This document shows positions 48,140 to 56,417 of a stretch of DNA of 64,000 nucleotides, piece after piece. The stretch is from contig NZ_LZHZ01000074.1 of assembly GCF_001667505.1 (NCBI RefSeq), forward strand, positions 87,020 through 151,019. The letters run 5' to 3'. The position numbers and the translations under genes were made by a program. The notes beneath the pieces are model-generated. The model had not been told where the DNA came from, did no database searches, and saw only the letters and a list, made by a program, of their open reading frames with translations. Numbering within the stretch: the first letter of the stretch is position 1; every line of letters starts with the position of its first letter. The DNA is from Mycobacterium sp. ACS1612. Lineage in GTDB: Bacteria; Actinomycetota; Actinomycetes; Mycobacteriales; Mycobacteriaceae.

Positions 48140-48529
48140 GTTCTCCCTAGCTATGTCGACGCCGGACCGGCAAGTCCGCCGTGTTGTTGTACGTGAGTGG
48201 CCCCAACCGCTAAACCACACACGACGCGCGAGTGGCATGTGACGCAAATGAGAGACCTCACATGCTGCTCTTACGTTTCGCTCATCGTTGACACGAGGAA
48301 CATAACGGGGAGGCATCTCCCCGGCAACGCGTGGGCGACATGAACGCGGAACTCGCCAGTCGCCGATGGGGATTTGCTGTCGCTCCACTGAGGGGTTCCG
48401 ATGACCGCCGGGAGGCCCGTCGCGCCGCGGTGGCGAGAAAACACGGTCGCAATCGCTGCGCACATTCGCATAAGCATGCGAGGGCAGCCGACCACCTGGC
48501 ATTTTCCGCGCTTAAAGGGAAATCACAGG
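48140..48529. other. non-coding region upstream of porin copy 2
   Basis: 390 bp with no convincing gene on either strand. It probably contains the porin promoter and a long 5' leader, as is known for mspA in M. smegmatis. AT-rich pieces around 48240-48310 (for example CATAACGGGGAGG) are promoter-like, but I see no clear operator. Confidence 0.4.
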
Positions 48530-48688
48530 TCAATCATGGTGAGGCGGAATGTTGTCCCGCAACCACTGGTCGTGCTCGGCGGCCTCGTCCGGCGAAAAAG
48601 TGTTCGCCTCGTCAACGGGTAACTCGCGCAACGGATCCCCGAAGATCTTGTTAACTGCATCTCGGGTCCGCTTTGACTGGTCGGTCAC
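48530..48688 (-). CDS. small acidic hypothetical protein (52 residues)
   Basis: GTG at 48688 with AGGA eight bases upstream starts VTDQSKRTRDAVNKIFGDPL, followed by RELPVDEANTFSPDEAAEHD and QWLRDNIPPHHD and a stop at 48530-48532. The composition (helical, acidic, no long hydrophobic run) and codon use look coding, and short proteins of this type are common next to stress loci in mycobacteria. A perfect CRP-type palindrome lies just upstream of the start. No function is known. Confidence 0.7.
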   Translation of the reverse strand: MTDQSKRTRDAVNKIFGDPLRELPVDEANTFSPDEAAEHDQWLRDNIPPHHD

Positions 48689-48701
48689 AACGCCATTCCT
48701 G

Positions 48702-48717
48702 TGTGACGAAGATCACA
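48702..48717. promoter_or_regulatory. CRP-type binding site (TGTGA-N6-TCACA)
   Basis: TGTGA (48702-48706), CGAAGA, TCACA (48713-48717). It is a perfect match to the palindrome bound by mycobacterial CRP (Rv3676 type) and related Crp/Fnr regulators. It lies 13 bp upstream of the start of the 52-residue gene and 275 bp from moaB2's far end, so the small gene is the likely target. So close to the start codon it would most likely repress. Confidence 0.65.
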
Positions 48718-48848
48718 TTCCTGCATGGAAGGCTTTTCACACACTTGTAACCGCCGGTACGGCGTTGAAATTTGCAGCAGCCATCCCACCACCGATCGCG
48801 ACGCCGAACCAGCGTCGCGGCAGCGGACCCGCAGCGAGACCAATCTGC

Positions 48849-49427
48849 TTAGATCTCCAAGCTGGATAGCTGGCCGATGATTTGAACGGCCAACGGATTG
48901 AGCGTCGCCATGCCGTCGCGAACGGCGGCGCGAGAGCCCGCGAGATTAACCACCAGGGTGCTGCCGGAGATCCCGGCGAGCCCACGCGATACGCCCGCAT
49001 CGACGATGCCGGCCGACAGGCCCGACGCCCGCAGCGCCTCGGAGATGCCGAGCAGTTCGCGATCCAACAGATCACGAGTCGCTTCAGGAGTGACGTCACG
49101 CGGGGTGACACCCGTGCCGCCCACCGACACCACGAGGTCCACTCCCCCGATGACGGCGGTGTTGAGCGCGTTGCGGATCTCCACCTCGTCGGACGAGACC
49201 ACCACCACGCCGTCGACTACGAAGCCCGCCTCACCGAGCAGCTCGGTCACCAACGGTCCGCTGTGGTCTTCCTCGCCATGAGCGGTGCGGTCATCGACGA
49301 CGACAACCAACGCCCGGCCCACCAACTCCCCTGGCTGTTCCATGAGTGCAACCGTATATGCCGGAAGGGACAGCGGCGCGGCCACTCTGAGAGTGGGCGA
49401 TCCCGTCGGCCCCACCACGATGCTCAC
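48849..49427 (-). CDS. moaB2: molybdenum cofactor biosynthesis protein, MoaB/Mog family
   Basis: A 192-residue MogA/MoaB-fold protein. ALVVVVDDRTAHGEEDHSGP and VEIRNALNTAVIGGVDLVVS lead to the molybdopterin-binding VGGTGVTPRDVTPEATRDLL; AGISGSTLVVNLAGSRAAVR closes the fold. It should adenylylate molybdopterin. GTG 49427 overlaps the pepD stop (GTGA) and has AAGG upstream; ATG 49343 (MEQPGELVG) is the start in shorter homologues. It corresponds to Rv0984, behind pepD as in M. tuberculosis. The molybdoenzymes in this window would be clients of the pathway. Confidence 0.92.
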   Translation of the reverse strand: MSIVVGPTGSPTLRVAAPLSLPAYTVALMEQPGELVGRALVVVVDDRTAHGEEDHSGPLVTELLGEAGFVVDGVVVVSSDEVEIRNALNTAVIGGVDLVVSVGGTGVTPRDVTPEATRDLLDRELLGISEALRASGLSAGIVDAGVSRGLAGISGSTLVVNLAGSRAAVRDGMATLNPLAVQIIGQLSSLEI

Positions 49428-50800
49428 TGCTGCGCCTTACCAAGAGTGACCTGGACAGTCTGCGGCTTACCCGAGGCATCCAGGTAGGTCAGCGTGACCT
49501 TGTCGCCGGGCGCCTTCGATCGCACGGCCGCCACCAGAGCGTCGGCGCTGCCGATCACCCGGTCGTCCACCTTGGTCACTACGACACCGCTGGGCAGGCC
49601 TGCGGCGGCCGCCGCGCCGCCGTTGGTGACCTCGACGATCTTGGCGCCGTCGACGGCCGAGTCGTTGCCGACCTGGACGCCCAGTGAGGCATGCGATGCG
49701 GTGCCGTTCTGGATCAGCTCGTCGGCGATCCGCTTGGCCTGGTCCACCGGGATCGCGAAGCCGAGCCCGATCGATCCGCTCTGCCCGCCCTGGTTGCCCG
49801 CGTCGGCGCCCAGGGTGGCGATGGCGGAGTTCACGCCGATGAGCTCGCCGTTCATGTTGACCAGCGCGCCGCCCGAGTTACCCGGGTTGATCGCGGCGTC
49901 GGTCTGGATGGCGTCGAGCACGGTGTTCTGGTTCTGCGCGTCGCCGCCCGCGGCCACCGGCCGGTTCAGCGCGCTGATGATGCCTGTGGTGACGGTGCCT
50001 TCGAGACCGAGCGGGGAACCGACGGCAACCACATCCTGGCCGACCCGCAGATTTGCCGACGAACCGAGCGTGATCGGCGTCAGGTTCGACGCATCCTTGG
50101 CGCGCACGACCGCGATGTCACTGCTCGGATCGGTGCCGACCACCGTGAAAGTGGTGGTGCGGCCGTCGGCGAAGGTGATCTTTGTCTGTGCGGCCCCCGG
50201 GCCGCCGCCGGGACCGCCGAGACCAGGGGGCACCGGTGGTGCGCCGGGTCCGGTCTGGGCGGCGGCGACGACGTGGTTGTTGGTCAGGATCAGACCGTCG
50301 GAGGACAGGATGATGCCGGAGCCCTCTTCGGACTGCCTGCCGAGGTCGACTTCCAGCTTGACGACGCTGGGCACCACCTTGGCCGCCACCTGCTCGACGG
50401 AGCCCGCGGGCAGGCTGGCCGCGGGCACGCTCGGCGCAAGCCCGGTGACGCTCGAGCCCGCCGATGGCCGGTCCGGCTGTGCCAGCAGCGCGACACCGCC
50501 GCCGATGCCGGCGGAGACAATCGCGACGGCGATCGCTCCTGCAGTCAAAGCGCCTGCGCGCGAACGCTTTTGGGGTGCCTGCGGCATCGACATGCCGGAG
50601 GACTGCGGCGTGCCGCGGTACGGGTCGTAGGGGCTGCGGAACTGCTGCTGCGTCGCGTAGCGCCAGTCATACGGCTGCTGGGGCTGCTGATATGGACCGG
50701 GCCGGTGTGCACCGGGGTATCCGGGCGCCGCGTGCTGCTCATGGCCGCCCGCGCGGTGTCCCGGCTGTGGCGGAGGCGAGTACCTCGGGTGGTTCGTCAT
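49424..50800 (-). CDS. pepD: HtrA-like serine protease PepD
   Basis: A 458-residue DegP/HtrA-type protease. A Pro/Gln/Tyr-rich cytoplasmic N-terminus (1-75) precedes one membrane span (about 80-105), then a trypsin-like domain with His in LTNNHVVAAA, Asp in PSSDIAVVRA and Ser in PGNSGGALVN, and one PDZ domain (about 365-455). A Gly/Pro-rich insertion of about 25 residues follows the catalytic His. It degrades or refolds damaged envelope proteins. The MprAB system controls pepD in M. tuberculosis, and here the genes are adjacent in the same order. Confidence 0.95.
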   Translation of the reverse strand: MTNHPRYSPPPQPGHRAGGHEQHAAPGYPGAHRPGPYQQPQQPYDWRYATQQQFRSPYDPYRGTPQSSGMSMPQAPQKRSRAGALTAGAIAVAIVSAGIGGGVALLAQPDRPSAGSSVTGLAPSVPAASLPAGSVEQVAAKVVPSVVKLEVDLGRQSEEGSGIILSSDGLILTNNHVVAAAQTGPGAPPVPPGLGGPGGGPGAAQTKITFADGRTTTFTVVGTDPSSDIAVVRAKDASNLTPITLGSSANLRVGQDVVAVGSPLGLEGTVTTGIISALNRPVAAGGDAQNQNTVLDAIQTDAAINPGNSGGALVNMNGELIGVNSAIATLGADAGNQGGQSGSIGLGFAIPVDQAKRIADELIQNGTASHASLGVQVGNDSAVDGAKIVEVTNGGAAAAAGLPSGVVVTKVDDRVIGSADALVAAVRSKAPGDKVTLTYLDASGKPQTVQVTLGKAQQ

Positions 50801-50945
50801 GTGGCTGCGGTGCTCTTCCTGAAGTAGGTTCCGACATCTTTAGCAACGACACATACAAGCTCAGGGTGCCCAGTTGGGCTGAGAATCCACTTAGAGAACT
50901 TTCGGGACATGCCCAGACTTCCCCCTGCTGCACAACGCGCGCCCA

Positions 50946-52421
50946 TCAAGCATTCTCGGCGCCGACCACCGGTTGGTCGGCATCGATCGGGTGTGTCGCG
51001 GGAAGTGGCCGACCGGGCAGCACCACGTGGATGGACGTGCCGGGCGGTTGGCCACCGGGCACAGTGTCCTCGACCCGCAGCGAGCCACCGTGTTTGACGA
51101 CAACCTGTTTCACGATCGCCAACCCGAGGCCCGAACCCGGCATCGCGCGCGCCGACGTCGAGCGGTAGAACCGCTCGAACACCAGCCGCCTCTCCTGCGG
51201 CGGTATGCCAGGCCCGAAGTCGGACACCACCAACTCGGCGTGCACCGGGTCGATTTGCGTGAGCCGGACCACGACCCGTCCACCGGGTGGGCTCCACTTC
51301 GCGGCGTTGTCGAGCAGGTTGAGCACGGCCCGCGCCAGACCGCCGCCGTCGCCGTACACCTGCCACCCGATGGCGGAGACGTCGAACTCGATGTCGTTGC
51401 GGCGCCGGCGAACTCGCTCCAGCGAACGGTCCACCACCTCGGACATGTCGACGGGCTCGTGGACGACCGCACCCGCCTCGTCGCGGGTCAGATCCACCAG
51501 ATCGCCCACCAGCGTGGACAACTCCTCGATTTGCGCGATCACATCGGCGCGCAGGTCGGCCATCTCCTCATCGGGCAGCCGCGGCGCGCCTGGCGCCATC
51601 GACGCCATCAGCAGTTCGACGTTGGTGCGCAGCGACGTCAACGGGGTGCGCAGCTCGTGGCCCGCGTCGGTGACCAACCGGGCCTGCCGTTCGCGTGACT
51701 CGGCCAGCGCCCGCAGCATCATGTTGAAAGCCTCTGTGAGGCGGGCCAATTCGTCGCTGCCGAACACCGGGATGGGCCGCAGGTCGTCGGTCCTGGCCAC
51801 CCGTTCAGCAGCCTCGGTCAACCTGGCCACCGGTCTGAGCCCGGCGCGGGCCACCGCCCCACCGGCCATCGCGGCCACCACCACGCCGAGGCCACCGACG
51901 ATCAGCAGCACCGTGCCCAATCGCTTGAGCACCTGGCTGGTCGGCGCCAGGCTCTTGGAGATCAACAGCGAACTGCCGTTGGTCAAGTGCAGCGCCAACA
52001 CCCGTTGGTGGTTGACCGTCCGCAGCGACATCAGCAATTCGCCTTGTACGACGTCTTTTTCCGGCTCGCCGAGCGGCAGCGTCTGGCCCTCCTGGTTGGC
52101 CGTGTAGATGGACCGGCCCGGATTGACCAGCATCGCGTTGACGTCCGAATACGCGGTGCCCTCGATGGCCTTGCCGGGGTCGGCGGCCAGTGAGCCGCTT
52201 TCGATCAGCAGCCGCGCCCGGCTGTGCAACTGGTTGTCGATGTCGTCGTAAAGCGCCCGCGACACCACCGCGTAGACCGCCACCGCCATCAGCACCACGA
52301 CCATCGCCACCATCGACATCGCGAGCAGCATCACGCGCCAACGCAGCGACAACGAGCTGGCCGTGGCAACTGGCGGCCGCGACTTCACCCGCGGCCTGAA
52401 CCCGAACTTCTGGGCTGACAT
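50946..52421 (-). CDS. mprB: sensor histidine kinase MprB
   Basis: A 491-residue kinase: TM1 at about 30-55, an extracytoplasmic sensor domain, TM2 at about 165-190, HAMP, the phosphorylated His in TDAGHELRTPLTSLRTNVEL, and an ATPase domain with NLLDNAAKWSPPGG (N box), SDFGPGIPP (G1) and PGSGLGLAIVKQ (G2). MprB senses envelope stress together with DnaK and phosphorylates MprA. Its stop lies 145 bp upstream of the pepD start, and its start overlaps the mprA stop by one base. Confidence 0.95.
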   Translation of the reverse strand: MSAQKFGFRPRVKSRPPVATASSLSLRWRVMLLAMSMVAMVVVLMAVAVYAVVSRALYDDIDNQLHSRARLLIESGSLAADPGKAIEGTAYSDVNAMLVNPGRSIYTANQEGQTLPLGEPEKDVVQGELLMSLRTVNHQRVLALHLTNGSSLLISKSLAPTSQVLKRLGTVLLIVGGLGVVVAAMAGGAVARAGLRPVARLTEAAERVARTDDLRPIPVFGSDELARLTEAFNMMLRALAESRERQARLVTDAGHELRTPLTSLRTNVELLMASMAPGAPRLPDEEMADLRADVIAQIEELSTLVGDLVDLTRDEAGAVVHEPVDMSEVVDRSLERVRRRRNDIEFDVSAIGWQVYGDGGGLARAVLNLLDNAAKWSPPGGRVVVRLTQIDPVHAELVVSDFGPGIPPQERRLVFERFYRSTSARAMPGSGLGLAIVKQVVVKHGGSLRVEDTVPGGQPPGTSIHVVLPGRPLPATHPIDADQPVVGAENA

Positions 52422-53113
52422 CAGGGCGGTGTTTCACGCAACACGTAACCCACCCCGCGCACGGTGTGGATCAGTCGCGGCTCTCCTTCGGCTTCGGTCT
52501 TGCGGCGCAGGTACCCGACGTACACCTCGAGGGCATTGCCGGACGTCGGGAAGTCGAATCCCCAGACCTCCTCGAGGATGCGGCTACGGGTGAGCACCCG
52601 GCGCGGATTGGCGATCAGCATCTCCAGCAACGCGAATTCGGTGCGGGTCAGGCTGATCTGCCGATCGCCACGGGTGACTTCGCGCGTCACCGGGTCCAGC
52701 GACAGATCCGAGAACGTCAGCGCAGGCGACTCCGCGCCGTCGTCGGGCGTGGTCCTGCGCAGCAGCGCGCGCATCCGCGCCAACAGTTCCTCCAGCGCGA
52801 ACGGCTTGGGCAGATAGTCGTCGGCGCCCGCGTCGAGGCCTGCGACGCGTTCGGAAACGGAGTCCCGAGCGGTCAGCACCAGGATCGGCAAGTCGTCGCC
52901 GGTGCTGCGAAGCTGACGGCACACCTCGAGCCCGTCCAGCCTCGGCATCATCACATCGAGCACGAGGGCGTCGGGCCGGTCGTTGGCGATCACGTCCAGG
53001 GCTTCGCGCCCGTCCTGGGCCAGCTCCACCGAATATCCGTTGAACGAAAGCGACCGGCGCAGAGATTCGCGCACAGCGCGATCATCGTCGACGACAAGTA
53101 TGCGCACAGCCAC
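52421..53113 (-). CDS. mprA: response regulator MprA
   Basis: A 230-residue OmpR/PhoB-type regulator. Receiver: acidic pocket in LVVDDDRAV, phospho-Asp in ALVLDVMMPRLDG, and LPKPF near residue 103. DNA-binding winged helix: REVTRGDRQISLTRTEFALL, ILEEVWGFDFPTSGNALEVY and IHTVRGVGYVLRE. MprA binds direct repeats at stress-gene promoters, including its own and pepD in M. tuberculosis. It is the first gene of mprA-mprB-pepD-moaB2. Confidence 0.96.
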   Translation of the reverse strand: MAVRILVVDDDRAVRESLRRSLSFNGYSVELAQDGREALDVIANDRPDALVLDVMMPRLDGLEVCRQLRSTGDDLPILVLTARDSVSERVAGLDAGADDYLPKPFALEELLARMRALLRRTTPDDGAESPALTFSDLSLDPVTREVTRGDRQISLTRTEFALLEMLIANPRRVLTRSRILEEVWGFDFPTSGNALEVYVGYLRRKTEAEGEPRLIHTVRGVGYVLRETPP

Positions 53114-53171
53114 AGTGTCTATCTATCACCTGAGACTGGCCTGAGAGGCGCGCCACGGCGCGCGCCCACAG

Positions 53172-53345
53172 TTAGCGGCGGTCGAGATCGATCAGGCCGA
53201 GGCGGGCGGCCTTGAGCAGGCGCCGAGGCACCTTGTGCTGCTGGCCAGCGACGGTCACGTTGACCAGTTCGGGACGCTTGGCTTTCCACTGCGCGCGCCG
53301 GCTACGGGTGTTCGCGCGCGACATCCTGCGCTTGGGCACAGCCAT
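53172..53345 (-). CDS. rpmF: 50S ribosomal protein L32
   Basis: A 57-residue L32 protein: MAVPKRRMSRANTRSRRAQW is the usual start, and ending RRLLKAARLGLIDLDRR. The four zinc-binding cysteines of C+ type L32 are all absent, so this is the zinc-independent (C-) form; mycobacteria often carry both types. AAGGAGAGCTCGATC precedes ATG 53345. It stands in the Rv0979A position upstream of mprA. Confidence 0.95.
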   Translation of the reverse strand: MAVPKRRMSRANTRSRRAQWKAKRPELVNVTVAGQQHKVPRRLLKAARLGLIDLDRR

Positions 53346-53483
53346 GATCGAGCTCTCCTTTATAAGGGGTACAAAGTGCGCGCCACGCATGATCCGGCGT
53401 CGCAATTGCTCTTCAGGATAGCCGGTGAGCTGCATAGGCTCCAAAACAGGGAGCGCCTTGACGCGAAACCGGAGGTACCGTCT

Positions 53484-53499
53484 AACCTACCGGTTGGTT
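53484..53499 (+). promoter_or_regulatory. palindromic operator at the head of the acyl-CoA catabolism operon
   Basis: AACCTACC (53484-53491) and GGTTGGTT (53492-53499) form a 16-bp palindrome with one mismatch. It sits 6 bp before ATG 53506. The form is typical of TetR-family repressors of acyl-CoA dehydrogenase operons. The repressor is not in the window. Confidence 0.55.
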
Positions 53500-53505
53500 G
53501 GGTCG

Positions 53506-55260
53506 ATGACGACGACGGGAGAGCGCGTGGCCTCATCGCTGGACGTGGTGCGCATCGGCAACTGCTCGGGGTTCTACGGCGACCGGCTCGCGGCCATGCG
53601 CGAGATGCTCACCGGCGGCGATCTGGACTACCTGACCGGCGACTATCTGGCCGAGCTGACCATGCTGATCCTGGCCCGCGACCGGGCCAAGTCGCCCGAG
53701 CGCGGCTACGCCAAGAGCTTCCTGATCCAGCTCGAGGACTGCCTCGGGCTGGCACTCGACAAGGGTGTGCGGATCGTCGCCAACGCGGGCGGGCTGAACC
53801 CCGCCGGGTTGGCCACCGCGGTGCGGGCACTGGCCGAGCGGCTCGGCCTGACGGTCAACGTGGCGCACGTCGAAGGCGACGACCTGGTGGGGCGCGCTGA
53901 CGAGTTGGGATTCGGAGTCGCGGCGACGGCGACATCGGGCGGAGGTCCGGTGTTGGCGGCCAACGCCTATCTCGGCGCCTGGGGCATCGCCGACTGCCTA
54001 CGCGACGGCGCCGACGTGGTGGTGACCGGCCGCGTCACCGATGCGTCGGTGATCGTCGGGCCCGCCGCAGCCCACTTCGGTTGGGATCGCTCCGACTACG
54101 ACGCACTTGCAGGCGCGGTGGCCGCGGGCCACGTCATCGAATGCGGGGCGCAGGCCACCGGAGGCAACTACGCCTTCTTCACCGAACTCGCCGACCTGAC
54201 GCATCCCGGATTCCCGCTCGCCGAGATCCATGCCGACGGCTCGTCGGTGATCACCAAGCATCCCGGCACAGGCGGCGCGGTGACGGTGGGCACGGTGACG
54301 GCCCAGTTGCTCTACGAGATCGGCGGTGCCCGTTACGCCAATCCCGACGTGACGTTGCGGGTGGATACCATCGAACTGTCCGACGACGGCCCCGACCGGG
54401 TGCGGATCAGCGGGGTCAAGGGCGAGCCGCCCCCACCGACGCTGAAGGTGTCGCTGAACAGCATCGGCGGATTCCGCAACGAGATGACGTTGGTGCTGAC
54501 CGGTTTGGACATCGAGGCCAAGGCCGACCTGGTGCGCAGGCAATTGGAGACCAGCCTGACGGTCAAGCCCGCCGAGATGGAGTGGACACTGGCGCGCACC
54601 GATCACGCTGACGCCGACACCGAAGAGACGGCCAGCGCGCTGCTGCGGTGCGTCGTCCGCGACCCCGACCCCAAGACTGTCGGACGCCAATTTTCTTCTG
54701 CAGCAGTCGAACTCGCGCTGGCCAGCTATCCGGGATTCACCAGCACCGCACCGCCGGGCGACGGTCAGGTGTACGGGGTGTTCACCCCGGGATACGTCGA
54801 CGCCACCGAGGTGCCGCACGTCGCCGTGCACGCCGACGGCACGCGGGTGGACATCGCCGCGGCCACCCAGACGCTGGAGCTTGCGCCGGTACCCCCATTC
54901 GCGCTGCCCGAGCCGTTGCCGTTCGGCGAGACGCGCCGGGTGCCGCTCGGTCAAATCGCAGGCGCGCGCAGCGGCGACAAAGGTGGCTCGGCGAATGTCG
55001 GGGTGTGGGTCCGCAGCGCCCAGCACTGGCGGTGGCTGGCGCATACGTTGACCGTCGAAAAGCTGCGCGAATTGCTCCCTGAGACAGCGGATCTGCCTGT
55101 CACTCGCCATCTGTTGCCAAACCTGTGGGCCGTCAACTTTGTCATCGACGGTCTGCTCGGTCACGGCGTCGCGTATCAGGCGCGGTTCGACCCGCAGGCC
55201 AAAGGCCTCGGCGAGTGGCTGCGCAGCCGAACCATCGACATCCCGGAGAGTTTTCTATGA
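53506..55260 (+). CDS. AtuA/DUF1446 family acyclic terpene or acyl-CoA utilisation protein (Rv0976c-like)
   Basis: A 584-residue protein. Its first 430 residues are the DUF1446/AtuA domain (IGNCSGFYGDRLAAMREMLT, VTGRVTDASVIVGPAAAHFG, ITKHPGTGGAVTVGTVTAQL), and the last 110 residues the AtuA C-terminal ferredoxin-like domain (ARSGDKGGSANVGVWVRSAQ). AtuA proteins belong to citronellol and leucine catabolic gene clusters but their reaction is unresolved. It is the first gene of a six-gene operon. ATG 53506 or GTG 53527 may be the start. It overlaps fadE13 by 4 bp. Confidence 0.88.
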   Translation: MTTTGERVASSLDVVRIGNCSGFYGDRLAAMREMLTGGDLDYLTGDYLAELTMLILARDRAKSPERGYAKSFLIQLEDCLGLALDKGVRIVANAGGLNPAGLATAVRALAERLGLTVNVAHVEGDDLVGRADELGFGVAATATSGGGPVLAANAYLGAWGIADCLRDGADVVVTGRVTDASVIVGPAAAHFGWDRSDYDALAGAVAAGHVIECGAQATGGNYAFFTELADLTHPGFPLAEIHADGSSVITKHPGTGGAVTVGTVTAQLLYEIGGARYANPDVTLRVDTIELSDDGPDRVRISGVKGEPPPPTLKVSLNSIGGFRNEMTLVLTGLDIEAKADLVRRQLETSLTVKPAEMEWTLARTDHADADTEETASALLRCVVRDPDPKTVGRQFSSAAVELALASYPGFTSTAPPGDGQVYGVFTPGYVDATEVPHVAVHADGTRVDIAAATQTLELAPVPPFALPEPLPFGETRRVPLGQIAGARSGDKGGSANVGVWVRSAQHWRWLAHTLTVEKLRELLPETADLPVTRHLLPNLWAVNFVIDGLLGHGVAYQARFDPQAKGLGEWLRSRTIDIPESFL

Positions 55261-56417
55261 GCATCTGGAACACACCTGAGCGCGAGCAGTTGCGAAAGAC
55301 GGTGCGCGCCTTCGTCGAACGCGAAGTCCTCCCACACGTCGACGAGTGGGAGCGATCGGGCGAACTGCCGCGCGAGTTGCATCGCAAGGCGGGTGACCTC
55401 GGCTTGCTCGGCGCCGGGCAACCGGAAGCGGTGGGCGGTGCAGGCGGCGACGGCGCCGACGCGGTGATCATCTGCGAGGAAATGCATTACGCCGGTTCAC
55501 CGGGCGGCGTGTTCGCCTCGCTGTTCACCTGCGGGATCGCGGTGCCGCACATGATCGCCTCCGGCGACCAGCGGTTGATCGACACATACGTGCGGCCGAC
55601 ATTGCGCGGCGAGCTGATCGGCAGCCTGGCCATCACCGAACCCGGCGGCGGTTCCGACGTCGGCCACCTCACCACGCGGGCCGTCCGCGACGGGGACGAC
55701 TACATCATCAACGGCGCCAAGACCTACATCACCTCGGGGGTGCGCGCCGACTACGTGGTGACCGCCGCCCGCACCGGCGGCCCCGGCGCCGCGGGGGTTT
55801 CACTGATCGTCGTGGACAAAGACGGACCGGGATGCTCACCCGGTCTGCAAGTCAGCCGCAAGCTCGACAAGATGGGCTGGCGGTCCTCTGACACCGCCGA
55901 GTTGTCCTACACCGAAGTTCGAGTGCCTGCGGCGAACCTGGTCGGCGCCGAGAACACCGGTTTCCTGCAGATCGCCTCGGCGTTCGTGTCCGAGCGCGTC
56001 GGCCTTGCCGCACAGGCATATTCGAGCGCACAGCGGTGCCTCGACCTGACCGTCGAGTGGTGCCGCAACCGGGAGACCTTCGGCAAGCCGCTGATCTCGC
56101 GGCAATCGGTGCAGAACACCCTCTCCGAGATGGCCCGGCGCATCGACGTGGCGCGGGTGTACACCCACCATGTCGTCGAACGCCAGCTGGCCGGCGAGAC
56201 GAACCTGATCGCCGAGGTGTGCTTCGCCAAGAACACCGCTGTCGAGGCGGGCGAATGGGTGGCCAACCAGGCGGTGCAATTGTTCGGCGGCATGGGCTAC
56301 ATGGCCGAGTCCGAGGTCGAACGGCAGTACCGCGACATGCGCATCATCGGCATCGGTGGGGGCACCACCGAGATCCTCACCTCGCTGGCCGCGAAGATGC
56401 TGGGCTTCCAGTCGTGA
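55257..56417 (+). CDS. fadE13: acyl-CoA dehydrogenase FadE13
   Basis: A 386-residue acyl-CoA dehydrogenase. SLAITEPGGGSDVGHLTTRA is the FAD/substrate signature, YIINGAKTYITSGVRADYVV follows, and the C-terminal QLFGGMGYMAESEVERQYRD motif is standard. The catalytic base position reads in the IGGGTTEI segment, as in short/medium branched-chain enzymes (isovaleryl-CoA type). It probably oxidises a branched short-chain acyl-CoA to the enoyl-CoA that feeds the biotin carboxylase pair downstream. ATGA overlaps on the upstream side, GTGA downstream. Confidence 0.92.
   Translation: MSIWNTPEREQLRKTVRAFVEREVLPHVDEWERSGELPRELHRKAGDLGLLGAGQPEAVGGAGGDGADAVIICEEMHYAGSPGGVFASLFTCGIAVPHMIASGDQRLIDTYVRPTLRGELIGSLAITEPGGGSDVGHLTTRAVRDGDDYIINGAKTYITSGVRADYVVTAARTGGPGAAGVSLIVVDKDGPGCSPGLQVSRKLDKMGWRSSDTAELSYTEVRVPAANLVGAENTGFLQIASAFVSERVGLAAQAYSSAQRCLDLTVEWCRNRETFGKPLISRQSVQNTLSEMARRIDVARVYTHHVVERQLAGETNLIAEVCFAKNTAVEAGEWVANQAVQLFGGMGYMAESEVERQYRDMRIIGIGGGTTEILTSLAAKMLGFQS

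Noticed and set aside
49494..50827. Two 378-residue plus-strand frames
   Set aside because: Antisense shadows of pepD, which shows complete catalytic motifs on the minus strand.
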